The translations under genes were made by a program, and so were the position numbers. The notes beneath the pieces were generated by a model that had not been told where the DNA came from, did no database searches, and worked only from the letters and a program-made list of their open reading frames with translations. Source: Hyphomicrobiales bacterium (lineage in GTDB: Bacteria > Pseudomonadota > Alphaproteobacteria > Rhizobiales > Rhizobiaceae). Taken from it: a stretch of DNA of 64,000 nt. Positions 26,431 to 35,753 of this stretch are shown here, piece by piece. The stretch is taken from positions 1 to 64,000 of the forward strand of contig JAKDNM010000002.1 in assembly GCA_030456445.1 (NCBI GenBank), given 5' to 3'. Position 1 is the stretch's first letter; each line of letters begins with the position of its first letter.

Positions 26431-26950
26431 CCGCATCTATAATGTTCTCTTTCTCTGCACCGGCAATTCGGCACGCTCGATCCTGGCCGAGAGCATTCTG
26501 ACCAAGAACGGCGGCGGTCGTTTCCGCGCCTTCTCCGCCGGCAGCCAGCCGAAGGGTATCGTCAATCCCTTCGCGCTGAAGGTTCTGGAGAGCTACGACT
26601 ATCCGGCTGCGGGGTTCCGCTCGAAGAGTTGGGAGGAATTCGCGGCCGCCAATGCTCCGGTGATGGATTTTGTATTCACGGTCTGCGACAACGCCGCCGG
26701 CGAGAGCTGCCCGGTGTGGCCAGGCCAGCCGATGACAGCCCATTGGGGCATCGAGGATCCGGCAGCGGTCGAAGGGCCGGATATCCAGAAGGAAGCGGCC
26801 TTCGTCGCTGCGTTCCGCTACCTCAAGAACCGGATTTCGGTTTTCACCGCTCTGCCCGTGGCCAGCCTCGACAGGTCGTCGCTCCGCGCCAAGCTCGCAG
26901 AGATCGGGCAGTCGGAAGGTGCATCCTCTCCCCGAAACAGCGCGGCGTGA
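26423..26950 (+). CDS. arsC: Arsenate reductase, low-molecular-weight phosphatase type
   Basis: A 175-aa protein of the LMW-PTP fold. NVLFLCTGNSARSILAE contains the CX5R-type P-loop (C-T-G-N-S-A-R-S), and VMDFVFTVCDNAAGESCPVWPGQP supplies the resolving cysteines and Asp region. It reduces As(V) to As(III) using thiol cofactors such as thioredoxin. The internal ATG at 26423 overlaps arsR and is preferred to the track start. Followed by an unrelated second reductase. Confidence 0.9.
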   Translation: MADRIYNVLFLCTGNSARSILAESILTKNGGGRFRAFSAGSQPKGIVNPFALKVLESYDYPAAGFRSKSWEEFAAANAPVMDFVFTVCDNAAGESCPVWPGQPMTAHWGIEDPAAVEGPDIQKEAAFVAAFRYLKNRISVFTALPVASLDRSSLRAKLAEIGQSEGASSPRNSAA

Positions 26951-26958
26951 GCTCGAGC

Positions 26959-27384
26959 ATGGATATCATCATCTATCACAACCCCGACTGCGGCACCTCG
27001 CGCAATACGCTGGCGCTGATCCGCAATGCCGGCGTCGAGCCGCACGTCATCGAGTATCTGAAGACACCGCCGTCGCGGGCAATACTGGTCCAGCTCATCG
27101 AGCGAATGCGCATCTCGGCGCGCGACCTGTTGCGGGAGAAGGGCACGCCCTACGCCGAGCTTGGCCTCGGCGATCAGGACCTGACGGATGACCAATTGCT
27201 CGACGCGATGTTGGCCCATCCGATCCTGATCAATCGCCCGATCGTCGTCAGCCCCAAGGGCGTAAAGCTCTGCCGGCCGTCCGAAGAGGTGCTCGACTTG
27301 CTGCCACCGCAACGGGGCGAGTTCGTCAAGGAAGACGGCGAGCGTGTCATCGACGAGCACGGACGCCGCGTCGCGACGGCGTGA
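26959..27384 (+). CDS. arsC: Arsenate reductase, glutaredoxin-dependent type
   Basis: A 141-aa thioredoxin-fold ArsC: IYHNPDCGTSRNTLALIRNAG with the single catalytic Cys, KGTPYAELGL, HPILINRPIVVSPKGVKLCRPSEEVLDLL with the substrate-binding Arg. It starts at 26959, 8 nt after the previous stop; the track frame begins far upstream as a shadow. Two mechanistically distinct ArsC enzymes in tandem are a common redundancy in rhizobial ars operons. Confidence 0.93.
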   Translation: MDIIIYHNPDCGTSRNTLALIRNAGVEPHVIEYLKTPPSRAILVQLIERMRISARDLLREKGTPYAELGLGDQDLTDDQLLDAMLAHPILINRPIVVSPKGVKLCRPSEEVLDLLPPQRGEFVKEDGERVIDEHGRRVATA

Positions 27385-27393
27385 GGAAGAACC

Positions 27394-28449
27394 ATGTCGA
27401 CATTTGAACGCTATCTCACCCTCTGGGTCGCCTTGTGCATTGTTGCCGGTATCGCGCTCGGGCACGTCATGCCGGGCGCATTCCAGGGGATCGGCGCGGC
27501 CGAGATCGCCAAGGTCAACCTTCCGGTTGCCGCACTGATCTGGCTGATGGTCATCCCGATGCTGCTCAAGATCGACTTCGCTGCGCTCGGCGAGGTCGGT
27601 CGGCACTGGCGCGGCATCGGCGTAACTCTGTTCATCAACTGGGCGATCAAGCCGTTCTCGATGGCACTGCTCGGCTGGCTCTTCATCGGCTGGCTGTTCC
27701 GGCCGCATCTGCCGGCCGACCAGATCGACAGCTATATCGCCGGTCTGATCATTCTCGCCGCCGCGCCCTGCACGGCGATGGTGTTCGTCTGGTCGAACCT
27801 GACCAAGGGCGAGCCGCATTTCACGCTGAGCCAGGTGGCGCTCAATGACGCCATCATGGTCGTAGCTTTTGCGCCGATCGTCGGCCTGCTGCTCGGGCTC
27901 TCCGCCATCACCGTGCCGTGGGGCACGCTGGTCCTTTCGGTCGTGCTCTACATCGTCATCCCGGTGATCATCGCACAACTGATCCGTCGCCGGCTGCTTG
28001 CAACCGGGGGACAGGCCGCGCTCGACCGGCTGCTGGCCAGGCTCGGCCCAGTCTCCCTCGTCGCGCTGCTGGCGACGCTCGTGCTGCTGTTCGGCTTCCA
28101 GGGCGAGCAGATCATCGCGCAGCCCTTCATCATCGGGCTCCTCGCCGTTCCGATCCTGATCCAGGTTTATTTCAATGCCGGCCTCGCCTACGTCTTCAAC
28201 CGCATGGCCGGCGAGCAGCATTGCGTCGCCGGGCCATCGGCGCTGATCGGCGCCTCCAACTTCTTCGAGCTGGCGGTTGCCGCCGCCATCAGCCTGTTCG
28301 GCTTCCACTCGGGGGCTGCGCTCGCGACCGTCGTCGGCGTGCTGATCGAAGTCCCGGTGATGCTCACCGTCGTCTGGATCGTGAACCGATCCAAGGGCTG
28401 GTACGAGCGCGGCGACAAGGTCGCGGCGATTGCCGAGGCCCACCGTTGA
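27394..28449 (+). CDS. acr3: Acr3 arsenite efflux permease
   Basis: A 351-aa inner-membrane protein with about ten hydrophobic segments. The Acr3/BASS signatures [25 protein letters not shown] (catalytic Cys) and [25 protein letters not shown] are present. Exports As(III) produced by the two upstream reductases. Its stop overlaps the arsH start (TGATG). Confidence 0.95.
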   Translation: MSTFERYLTLWVALCIVAGIALGHVMPGAFQGIGAAEIAKVNLPVAALIWLMVIPMLLKIDFAALGEVGRHWRGIGVTLFINWAIKPFSMALLGWLFIGWLFRPHLPADQIDSYIAGLIILAAAPCTAMVFVWSNLTKGEPHFTLSQVALNDAIMVVAFAPIVGLLLGLSAITVPWGTLVLSVVLYIVIPVIIAQLIRRRLLATGGQAALDRLLARLGPVSLVALLATLVLLFGFQGEQIIAQPFIIGLLAVPILIQVYFNAGLAYVFNRMAGEQHCVAGPSALIGASNFFELAVAAAISLFGFHSGAALATVVGVLIEVPVMLTVVWIVNRSKGWYERGDKVAAIAEAHR

Positions 28450-29159
28450 TGCAGAACGATCTTCCCAATGTCGCTGCTGACAACCTCGACGTGCCGATCA
28501 TCGACCGGCTGCGCGCGACACCCTCGACTCATCCGCCGCGTATCCTGTTGCTCTATGGATCGCTGCGTGAACGCTCCTACAGCCGGTTCCTGACGCTGGA
28601 GGCCGAACGTCTGCTCAAGCATTTCGGCGCGGAAACCCGTATCTTCGATCCGCATGGGCTACCGCTGCCCGATGGGGCCGCGATCGACCATCCGAAGGTG
28701 CGAGAATTGCGCGAGCTATCGGCCTGGTCCGAGGGTCAAGTCTGGACCAGCCCGGAGCGGCATGGCGCGATGAGTGCGGTGATGAAGGCGCAGATCGACT
28801 GGATACCGCTCTCGGTCGGCGCGGTGCGGCCGACGCAGGGCCGGACGCTGGCTGTCATGCAGGTCTCCGGCGGCTCCCAAAGCTTCAACGCCGTCAATCA
28901 GCTTCGTGTGCTCGGCCGATGGATGCGCATGATCACAATCCCCAACCAATCGTCCGTCGCGAAGGCCTATCAGGAGTTCGACGAGGCGGGGCGGATGAAG
29001 CCGTCCTCCTATTATGACCGGGTTGTCGACGTGATGGAGGAACTGGTCAAGTTCACGCTGCTGACCCGCGACGTCTCCCACTATCTCACCGACCGCTATA
29101 GCGAGCGCAAGGAAGCCGCCGAGCACCTGTCCGCGCGCGTGAAGCTCTCAGCGATCTGA
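28449..29159 (+). CDS. arsH: ArsH, NADPH-dependent FMN organoarsenical oxidase
   Basis: A 236-aa flavodoxin-like protein with the family start [51 protein letters not shown] and [27 protein letters not shown]. ArsH oxidises trivalent methyl- and aromatic arsenicals. The ATG overlaps the acr3 stop by 1 nt; the track frame begins as a shadow inside acr3. Confidence 0.93.
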   Translation: MQNDLPNVAADNLDVPIIDRLRATPSTHPPRILLLYGSLRERSYSRFLTLEAERLLKHFGAETRIFDPHGLPLPDGAAIDHPKVRELRELSAWSEGQVWTSPERHGAMSAVMKAQIDWIPLSVGAVRPTQGRTLAVMQVSGGSQSFNAVNQLRVLGRWMRMITIPNQSSVAKAYQEFDEAGRMKPSSYYDRVVDVMEELVKFTLLTRDVSHYLTDRYSERKEAAEHLSARVKLSAI

Positions 29160-29166
29160 CGCAACG

Positions 29167-29190
29167 CTATTTCGATGTTTCTCGAAATAG
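29167..29190. promoter_or_regulatory. Operator of the second arsR
   Basis: CTATTTCGA and its complement TCGAAATAG are separated by 6 nt, 38 nt before the second arsR start. A TTGACC box follows. Sequence differs from the first ars operator, so the two repressors probably act independently. Confidence 0.6.
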
Positions 29191-29228
29191 CCGTTGACCA
29201 TTCGCCGCACAGACGATAGCTTATTTCC

Positions 29229-29549
29229 ATGAACATCGAACAAGCAGCAAAGCAGCTTGAGGCGCTCGGCAACCCGACGCGGCTTCAGGTCTATCGAATG
29301 CTCGTGCGGGCCGGCGATGACGGATTGCCGGTCGGCAGCCTGCAGGAGAAGCTCGGAATCGCGGCTTCGACGCTCTCGCATCATCTGCACCGATTGATCC
29401 TGACCGGCCTGGTGACGCAGGAGCGTCAGGCGACCACGTTGATCTGCCGCGCCAACTATCCGGCCATGGACAGCCTTGTCGGCTTCCTCGTGGACGAATG
29501 CTGCATCGATGCGCCCTGTGCCGTGACGGAGAGAGAGACTGCCGCCTGA
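29229..29549 (+). CDS. arsR: Second ArsR-family repressor
   Basis: A 106-aa winged-helix protein (LGNPTRLQVYRMLV, LGIAASTLSHHLHRLILTGLVTQERQ) with C-terminal cysteines in DECCIDAPC that may ligate As(III). It opens a second transcription unit with its own palindrome, followed by the flavin monooxygenase and MFS genes. Confidence 0.88.
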   Translation: MNIEQAAKQLEALGNPTRLQVYRMLVRAGDDGLPVGSLQEKLGIAASTLSHHLHRLILTGLVTQERQATTLICRANYPAMDSLVGFLVDECCIDAPCAVTERETAA

Positions 29550-29592
29550 TCTTTTTTTGCGCTGTATTTCGATAATCCCGGAAGGACAGAAT

Positions 29593-30987
29593 ATGACAAA
29601 GCAAGCTCTGGAATCCCTCCCGATAGCCGTGATAGGCGGCGGACCCGTCGGTCTGGCGGCCGCAGCGCATCTCGTCATGCGGGGTCTGCCCGTCAAAGTC
29701 TATGAAGCCGGAGATACCGTCGGCGCCAATATGCGCGACTGGGGCCATGTCAGGGTTTTCACGCCCTGGCGATACTGTGTCGACCCGGCGGCGACGAAAT
29801 TGCTCGAACGCCAGAATTGGCGCATGCCGGAACCCGACCTATTCCCGACCGGCGGCGAGATCGTCGCCAAATACCTCGAACCGCTTGCCGCGACGCCGGA
29901 GCTTGCCGGCGTGATCGAAACCGGCGCGCGCGTTGTCGCGATCTCCCGACTCGGGCTCGACAAGGTGGTCAGCCGCGCACGCGGGGAGCACCCGTTCGTC
30001 CTGGCGGTGAAAACGCCGACCGGCGCGCGCCGTGATCTCGCCAGGGCGGTGATCGATGCCTCCGGCACATGGGCAACGCCGAATCCGCTTGGCGCGAGCG
30101 GCCTGCCAGCCGATGGCGAAACCGAGTTCGCGGACCGAATCGCCTATGGCATTCCCGACGTGCGGGGCCGGCATCGTGGAACATATGCCGGGCGAACAAC
30201 GCTGGTCGTCGGCGCCGGACACTCGGCGGCCAACGTTCTGCTCGATCTTGTTCGGCTCGCGGACAAAGAGCCGTCAACGAAGTCGATCTGGGCGACGCGC
30301 AGCACCAATCTCATTCGCATCTATGGCGGCGGCGATGCCGATCAGTTGCCGGCGCGCGGCGAACTTGGCGCAGAAACGAGGGAACTGGTCGAAAGCGGTC
30401 GCGTGCCGCTCGTTTCAGGTTTCGCGATCCTTGCTTTGCGGGAAGAAGACGGTCGGATCATCGTCGAAGGCGAAACGGCCAAAGGAGCGAAGACGATTGG
30501 GCCTATAGACCGGATCGTGGCGGCCACCGGCCAGCGGCCCGACCTTTCCATGACACGCGAATTGCGGCTCGATCTCGATCCGTGGCTCGAAAGCACCAAG
30601 GCGCTCGGGCCGCTGATCGATCCGAATGAACATTCCTGCGGCTCGGTGCCACCGCATGGCCATCGCGAACTCGCTCATCTTGAGCCTGGATTCTATACCG
30701 TTGGCATCAAGAGTTATGGCCGCGCGCCAACCTTCCTGCTGCTGACGGGCTATGAACAAGTCCGCTCGATCGCCGCCGCCCTCGCCGGCGATATGGCGGC
30801 GGCCGACAATGTTCAGCTCGTCCTTCCGGAGACCGGCGTCTGCACCACGACATTCTCCGTCGAAGGGAGCGAAGCAGCGGGATGCTGCGGCGGCCCGGCA
30901 CCAGCCAAGGTCGATGCCTGCTGCGCAGCCGACGCCGTGGCGAAGGACGAAGGCAAGAAGGGATGCGGCTGCGGAGTTGCCGCGTGA
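29593..30987 (+). CDS. ArsO-like flavin monooxygenase with Cys-rich tail
   Basis: A 464-aa FAD/NAD(P)-binding oxidoreductase: N-terminal Rossmann AVIGGGPVGLAAAAHLV, a second nucleotide-binding loop LVVGAGHSAANVLLDL, and the ATGQRPD-type FAD motif. Homologues near arsH/arsR are called ArsO. The last roughly 45 residues carry at least nine cysteines (AGCCGGPAPA, DACCAADA, GCGCGV), a possible metalloid-binding extension. The ATG at 29593 has a GAAGGA site; the track start is 12 codons earlier. Confidence 0.8.
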   Translation: MTKQALESLPIAVIGGGPVGLAAAAHLVMRGLPVKVYEAGDTVGANMRDWGHVRVFTPWRYCVDPAATKLLERQNWRMPEPDLFPTGGEIVAKYLEPLAATPELAGVIETGARVVAISRLGLDKVVSRARGEHPFVLAVKTPTGARRDLARAVIDASGTWATPNPLGASGLPADGETEFADRIAYGIPDVRGRHRGTYAGRTTLVVGAGHSAANVLLDLVRLADKEPSTKSIWATRSTNLIRIYGGGDADQLPARGELGAETRELVESGRVPLVSGFAILALREEDGRIIVEGETAKGAKTIGPIDRIVAATGQRPDLSMTRELRLDLDPWLESTKALGPLIDPNEHSCGSVPPHGHRELAHLEPGFYTVGIKSYGRAPTFLLLTGYEQVRSIAAALAGDMAAADNVQLVLPETGVCTTTFSVEGSEAAGCCGGPAPAKVDACCAADAVAKDEGKKGCGCGVAA

Positions 30988-32228
30988 GCGTCGCGACCAG
31001 CGACGCAACGCCTTCGCACTACGAGCCGCCGCGCCTCCTCTTCGTCATTCCGGTTCTCGGCGTCACGCAGATCCTTGCGTGGGGCTCGTCCTACTATCTA
31101 CTGGCCGTTCTCGCGCAGCCGATCGTCACCGATACCGGCTGGCCGCTGGCATGGATCGTCGGCGGCCTCTCCCTTGGCCTGCTGGTCGCCGGCATCGTCT
31201 CGCCGCGTGTTGGAGATAGCATTCAGAGGCTCGGCGGGCGTCTCGTGCTTGCGACCAGCGCCGTATTCCTGGCGCTGGGGCTCGCGGGCCTCGCCCTGTC
31301 GCCGAACCTTCCGCTCTACGTCATCTCCTGGCTGGTGCTCGGGGTCGGCATGGGAGCAGGTCTCTATGATGCGGCCTTCGCCACGCTCGGCAGGCTCTAT
31401 GGCCAGCGAGCTCGCACGGCGATCGCGACGCTCACTCTGTTCGGGGGGTTCGCAAGCACCGTTTGCTGGCCGCTCTCGGCGCTGCTTGTGTCAGAGTTCG
31501 GGTGGCGCAACGCCTGCCTGATCTACGCGGCCATCCACGTCGCGGTGCTGCTACCGCTCTATGTCTTCGCGCTGCCGACCGAGCCGAAGCGAGCGCTCCA
31601 CGCCACCTTGGTCCCTGCAAGCCGTGCGGGTGATGCGGCAACCCCGGTGACAGCGGCCACGCCCAAGCTGATCTTCGGATTGGTCGCGCTGGTTATCACC
31701 ATCAGTTCGATGATCTCGGCGATGCTGTCCGTGCATCTGCTGACAATCCTCCAGGCGCGCGAGATCGCGCTTGCGGCCGCCGTCGCGCTCGGCGCGATCG
31801 TGGGACCGTCGCAGGTCGGCGCCAGGGCGATCGAGATGCTGATCAGTCGGTTCCATCATCCGATCTGGACGAAGTTTGCTTCCACGGTGTTCGTGGCGAT
31901 CGGCGTCGGGCTGCTGTGGATCGGCTTCCCGACCATCGCCGCCGCGCTCATCTTCTACGGCGCCGGTATCGGCATTGAGTCGATCGCGCGCGGCACGCTG
32001 CCTCTGGCCGTCTTCGGTGAAGATCGCTACGCCTCGATCATGGGTCGCATCGCCATGCCGAGCCTGATCATGCAGGCGGCGGCGCCATCCCTGGGCGCAC
32101 TGATGATCGATGTGTACGGAGCCCATGCTGCGCTTGCCGGGCTGCTCTCACTCGCTCTCGTCAATGTGCTGCTTGTGTTGATCCTCTACCTGATGCTGCG
32201 GAAGGGTGGGCTTCTCCAGCGTGCATGA
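30984..32228 (+). CDS. MFS transporter of the ars cluster (ArsK-like candidate)
   Basis: A 414-aa major facilitator protein with about twelve hydrophobic segments (VTQILAWGSSYYLLAVLAQPI, GWPLAWIVGGLSLGLLVAGI, GAGIGIESIARGTLPLAVFG). The GTG start overlaps the monooxygenase stop (GTGA) and has GGAG upstream; the track start lies in a shadow. Position after arsR-arsO suggests efflux of an arsenical. Assignment to ArsK is only by context. Confidence 0.75.
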   Translation: MSVATSDATPSHYEPPRLLFVIPVLGVTQILAWGSSYYLLAVLAQPIVTDTGWPLAWIVGGLSLGLLVAGIVSPRVGDSIQRLGGRLVLATSAVFLALGLAGLALSPNLPLYVISWLVLGVGMGAGLYDAAFATLGRLYGQRARTAIATLTLFGGFASTVCWPLSALLVSEFGWRNACLIYAAIHVAVLLPLYVFALPTEPKRALHATLVPASRAGDAATPVTAATPKLIFGLVALVITISSMISAMLSVHLLTILQAREIALAAAVALGAIVGPSQVGARAIEMLISRFHHPIWTKFASTVFVAIGVGLLWIGFPTIAAALIFYGAGIGIESIARGTLPLAVFGEDRYASIMGRIAMPSLIMQAAAPSLGALMIDVYGAHAALAGLLSLALVNVLLVLILYLMLRKGGLLQRA

Positions 32229-32523
32229 CGCGCAAGTAGGCCTCGAACAGCGCGGGTCGATCGGCGCCCGCTGGCGGGGACTGCTTCGATCGTGGCGAAC
32301 CTTGGTGTCTCTCCAGGAAGTCCGCGAAGCGAGCAATCATCTTTTCGTGGCTGCCTGCCGCCAGGATCATATAACGTCGATATGCGGCGGCGCCGTCGTT
32401 GTCATAAATCAGCCAATCATGAGGATCGGATGCGAGCCGCTCGAGGCACCGAATGCGCGCCGAGGTTGACAGGCTTGTGAGCGACTTCGCCCCTGTGACG
32501 CCCGCGGCGACCGGAGCGCGCAA
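32161..32523 (-). CDS. Unrecognised open frame, possibly a gene remnant
   Basis: A 120-codon frame opposite the end of the MFS gene. The central part (RIRCLERLASDPHDWLIYDNDGAAAYRRYMIL, ARFADFLERHQGSP) reads like real protein. The last about 22 codons lie within the MFS gene, so it is probably a truncated relic. No family is recognised and no good ribosome site was found. It sits at the boundary between the ars cluster and the next island. Confidence 0.3.
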   Translation of the reverse strand: MRAPVAAGVTGAKSLTSLSTSARIRCLERLASDPHDWLIYDNDGAAAYRRYMILAAGSHEKMIARFADFLERHQGSPRSKQSPPAGADRPALFEAYLRVMHAGEAHPSAASGRGSTQAAH

Positions 32524-32546
32524 ACCGGGAAGGGGAGGGGACGGTT

Positions 32547-33107
32547 TTGTCCGAGGCGGAAGGAGGCGACGCGGCTGAGGAGTCGGAGGACGACGCGCTT
32601 GCGGCGGAATTCGCCGAGATCGACGCGGTGCTGGCGCGGTCGTCGAAGCTGCTCAGCAGCGGCGACATTGCGCCGGCACGGCCGCGGCAGGACGATACGC
32701 GCCTGGCCGTGCTCTACGACGAGGACTGGGACGAAAACGCTCGCCTGGCGGAATGGCGAGACGTGCTCGACCGGACCCGCGAGCTTCCGCTCGTCTTGCG
32801 AGCGGCGATCCTCTTGGACGCCTGGACCGACATGGAGGTGTTGCAGCGCGGCGACTGGATCGGGCCGCTGCTGGTCGCAGCACTTCTGCGCCAGCAAGGC
32901 CTCTGCGGCCACCATCTCGCCTGCCTGCATCTCGGCGCCCAAAAGGTGCCGCGCGAGCGCCGGCGGGCGCGGGGCCGGACCGAGCGCCTGCTCGCCTGGA
33001 CAGACGTGCTGTTCGAGGCCGCCAGCTTCGGCTTGAAGGAACATGACCGCCTGCTGCGTGAGGCCGTCCGACACTGGCAGGTTGCATCTTCTTTAATTCA
33101 TCCTTAG
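32547..33107 (+). pseudogene. Internal fragment of a DUF1612 / RHE_PE00001-family gene
   Basis: The middle part of this rhizobial plasmid family is recognisable: ALAAEFAEIDAVLARSSKLL, YDEDWDENARLAEWRDVLDRTRELPLVLRAAILLDAW, LLRQQGLCGHHLACLHLGAQKVPRERRRARGR, LKEHDRL. The usual N-terminal part and the C-terminal HTH are missing, and the frame ends in unrelated VASSLIHP. It is a leftover at the edge of the variable island. Confidence 0.65.
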
Positions 33108-33136
33108 ATTGGGAGGAATTAGAGAAGGACGTACCG

Positions 33137-33775
33137 ATGGCTTCCCCGCAGACATTGACGTTGAGCGAGGCGGGCTATGTGCTCGACCGGTCAACCACAA
33201 CGCTGAACAGAGCAGTCGATACCGGTGTCATTCGTGCGAAACAGCGCAGGGTCGGCAAGGCTGTGCAGCGCCTCGTCGGTCCAGCGGAACTTCGCTTTCT
33301 GCGACTGGCCGATGAGCTCGATAAGGATCTGACTCCTTCTGGCCGCCGGCGCCTCTACGAGGCGCTGCGGAAGTTATCTGCCAGCACCCATATGGTGCGA
33401 TGGGGCAAGCTCGACCTCGACCTCGCGCGAATCGACAGCGATCTGGAAGTCCGCCTCGCTCGGCTCGAGCACATTCGAGGCTGGGTGGATCGCAGCGAGG
33501 ACCAGTCCGAAGCTTTGATCCGGGATACTGAGATCCCCGCCCACTTGGTTGCTGCGCTCTCCAAGGAGCAGACCGTCGACGAGATCCTGAGCGATTTTCC
33601 GTCGTTGTCGAAGACTCAGGTCGAGGCGGCTATAGAATATGCCAAGGCCTACCCAAAGCGCGGTCGGCCTTACGCTCCTCGGAGCCTGAAGCGGACGCTG
33701 TCGGAGATGGCCGACCTTGGCGTCTTTGATGGAGACGACAGACCGGAGGAATCGGCGCCTCGGGCAATTCCGTGA
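33137..33775 (+). CDS. HTH-DUF433 antitoxin of a VapC-type module
   Basis: A 212-aa protein: N-terminal HTH-like segment (LTLSEAGYVLDRSTTTLNRAVDTGVIRAKQRR) and C-terminal DUF433 box (IPAHLVAALSKEQTVDEILSDFPSLSKTQVEAAIEYAKAYPKRGRPY). It overlaps the PIN toxin gene by 4 nt (GTGA). A similar antitoxin occurs at 52655-53275 with a different toxin type. Expected role: neutralise the toxin and bind the promoter. Confidence 0.75.
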   Translation: MASPQTLTLSEAGYVLDRSTTTLNRAVDTGVIRAKQRRVGKAVQRLVGPAELRFLRLADELDKDLTPSGRRRLYEALRKLSASTHMVRWGKLDLDLARIDSDLEVRLARLEHIRGWVDRSEDQSEALIRDTEIPAHLVAALSKEQTVDEILSDFPSLSKTQVEAAIEYAKAYPKRGRPYAPRSLKRTLSEMADLGVFDGDDRPEESAPRAIP

Positions 33776-34203
33776 CGCTGTACCTTCTTGATGAGAATGT
33801 CCTTCGGGAGGCAGGAGCCCGCGGCAACGACAATGTTCGCCGCTGGCTCGCAACCATCGACGATATTGACCTGCGCTTGAGCGCCGCAACGCTGTTCGAA
33901 AAGCGGCGCGGCGCGCAGGCTCTGAAGAACCGCGACGTCGAACGCTCCGCGGTCCTTCTCACCGCGATCGATGCGCTGGAGAAGTCGTTTTCGGATCGCA
34001 TCATTCCTATTGATGCGCCCGTGGTGGCGGAGTGGACCCGTCTGCTTGCGGGCAAGAACAAGGACCGGTGGGATCTGGCGCTTGCGGCTACGGCGAGGGT
34101 TCATGGGCTTGTTCTCGTCACGCGGAATGTGCGGGACTTTGCCGGGCGTGGTGTCCGCATCCTTAACCCCTTCAAGGATCCGCCTGAAGAGCTCGAGGCC
34201 TGA
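33772..34203 (+). CDS. PIN-domain toxin (VapC-like)
   Basis: A 143-aa PIN-domain ribonuclease candidate. Acidic residues expected for Mg2+ binding are visible at LYLLDENVLREAG, SAATLFEKRRGAQ, DRWDLALAATARVHGLVLVTRNVRDFAGRGVRILNPF. The GTG start overlaps the antitoxin stop. Cleaves RNA by family inference. Confidence 0.8.
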   Translation: MTLYLLDENVLREAGARGNDNVRRWLATIDDIDLRLSAATLFEKRRGAQALKNRDVERSAVLLTAIDALEKSFSDRIIPIDAPVVAEWTRLLAGKNKDRWDLALAATARVHGLVLVTRNVRDFAGRGVRILNPFKDPPEELEA

Positions 34204-34322
34204 CCACGTGCACGAGTAACTCTTCGCCCGCTCCGCCATCATGTTGATGGCCAGGCCGCGCGGACTCACATCGAGATGAGCAAGTTGGTTCTCTGCACGG
34301 CTCTCATCAAGAGTGGCGGGGA

Positions 34323-35753
34323 TTGCGCTTGATTTTTGCGAGACGAGCACTGCAAAGGCGACTAAACGACCTGCGCGTGACTCTTGACGGCAGCGCGGTC
34401 GACAATCTAGCGGCGCGACTTAACCGACCGGGCAGAGATCGTCTTGCGGCGATGTGGGAGGTCGCAGTACTTCATGCGCTTGCGGATTCCGGCATGCTTC
34501 GGAGCGAGGTTCCACTCGCTTCGGGGAGCCGCCCGGACGCCTTCTTTGACAATGGGGATCTTCGGTTCACCGCGGACATTACTACCGTGTCAGACGAGGG
34601 GCTCGATGATGGCAATCCTTTTTTCGAGCTGAGCGCGCTTATTGAGAAAGAAAAGACTAAATTGGGTCTGCCTATCGGTGGCGTGGATCTGCGCGTTAAG
34701 TCGATGGACCATCGAACCGGGCGAGGAACCAGGACCGTGCTGCGGTTGCCTCCTCGCAACCAGCTGGGGGCGTTTGTCCGGAACGAGATAGTGCCGCAAT
34801 TGCGCGACCAGATACGTGCCGGCGAATGGCCGTTGCGCGTCGCGATTGACAGTGATGACGCAGGCTTGGACATCACGATAAATCCTGCAAAATCGCCCTA
34901 CAGCCAAGGCGGATTCGCTGCCTATGACGTCCCGCGGATCAAGGACCGCAACCCTCTGTTCAACGCGCTCAAGCCAAAGGCGGAGCAACTCCGCGGTGCT
35001 GAGGGCGTTACAGGCGTGGTTGTGTGCGACGGGGACTGCGCCGCTCTTTCCGAACGTCAACATAGTCGGAATCAAGTATCAGCCGAGACAATCGCCGAAG
35101 ATTTCCTGCGCCAGTATTCATCGATCGATTTCGTTCTCCTGTTGACGATCCGGGAGGCACAGCAATTGTGGCCGCGGGTTGAGCCCGCGGGTCGCCGAGT
35201 ACATCACATCCTTGTGGTCCGCGCGGGATTTAATGCTAAAGACCAGCTGAGTGCCTTGTTTGCCGCGATGATCGGAAAGCTTCCGAAACCCGTGGCGATG
35301 CCGGTTAACGGCGCGCTTCGCGCACGGGAGCCAGGATACGATCTTGGGCATCACGGAGGATACCAGATGGAAGGAAAGAAAATCCGCATCAGTTCGCGGG
35401 AACTGATGGAGGTTCTTGCCGGCCTTCGGACGTTCGCGGACAATGGCGCCAAGAATGTTGAGGCGAGCCGTCGCCAGCCGTCCCGGCCAAGTCCGGTACA
35501 GAACATTTTCCTGAGGAATCTTCAGCACGGCCAGCGTCCAACGGCCATCAATGTCATCATACGGACGAAGACGATGGTGATGATTGGATTGAGTTCGAGT
35601 TCGACGAACCCGACCCGGCGATTTCCCCGTTCAGCTGACTTGCTCAACCGCGGCCGAACCGTTGCGAGCGAAACAGACGATCTCTTCTCTCGCCGAGGCG
35701 CCGGAGCCCGACGTTTCGGATGTGATCGACATTATGGCCAACCGGGTGGGTGA
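34323..35753 (+). CDS. Unrecognised protein, probably frameshifted near its end
   Basis: I do not recognise the family. Residues 1-375 look genuine (LAAMWEVAVLHALADSGMLRSEVPLASGSRPDAFF, LRFTADITTVSDEG, FVLLLTIREAQQLWP); the RPDAFF...FTADIT stretch could be a nuclease-like core but is not diagnostic. From about 35465 the annotated frame becomes Ser/Arg/Thr-rich, while another frame is open from there to a TGA at 35636-35638 and encodes an acidic tail (DEDDGDDWIEFEFDEPDP). The start is a TTG, also uncertain. The imuB remnant follows directly. Confidence 0.5.
   Translation: MRLIFARRALQRRLNDLRVTLDGSAVDNLAARLNRPGRDRLAAMWEVAVLHALADSGMLRSEVPLASGSRPDAFFDNGDLRFTADITTVSDEGLDDGNPFFELSALIEKEKTKLGLPIGGVDLRVKSMDHRTGRGTRTVLRLPPRNQLGAFVRNEIVPQLRDQIRAGEWPLRVAIDSDDAGLDITINPAKSPYSQGGFAAYDVPRIKDRNPLFNALKPKAEQLRGAEGVTGVVVCDGDCAALSERQHSRNQVSAETIAEDFLRQYSSIDFVLLLTIREAQQLWPRVEPAGRRVHHILVVRAGFNAKDQLSALFAAMIGKLPKPVAMPVNGALRAREPGYDLGHHGGYQMEGKKIRISSRELMEVLAGLRTFADNGAKNVEASRRQPSRPSPVQNIFLRNLQHGQRPTAINVIIRTKTMVMIGLSSSSTNPTRRFPRSADLLNRGRTVASETDDLFSRRGAGARRFGCDRHYGQPGG

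Noticed and set aside
26818-28443. 541-codon minus-strand frame over arsC and acr3
   Set aside because: Entirely antisense to well-supported ars genes; Asp/Arg/His/Gln-rich shadow composition.
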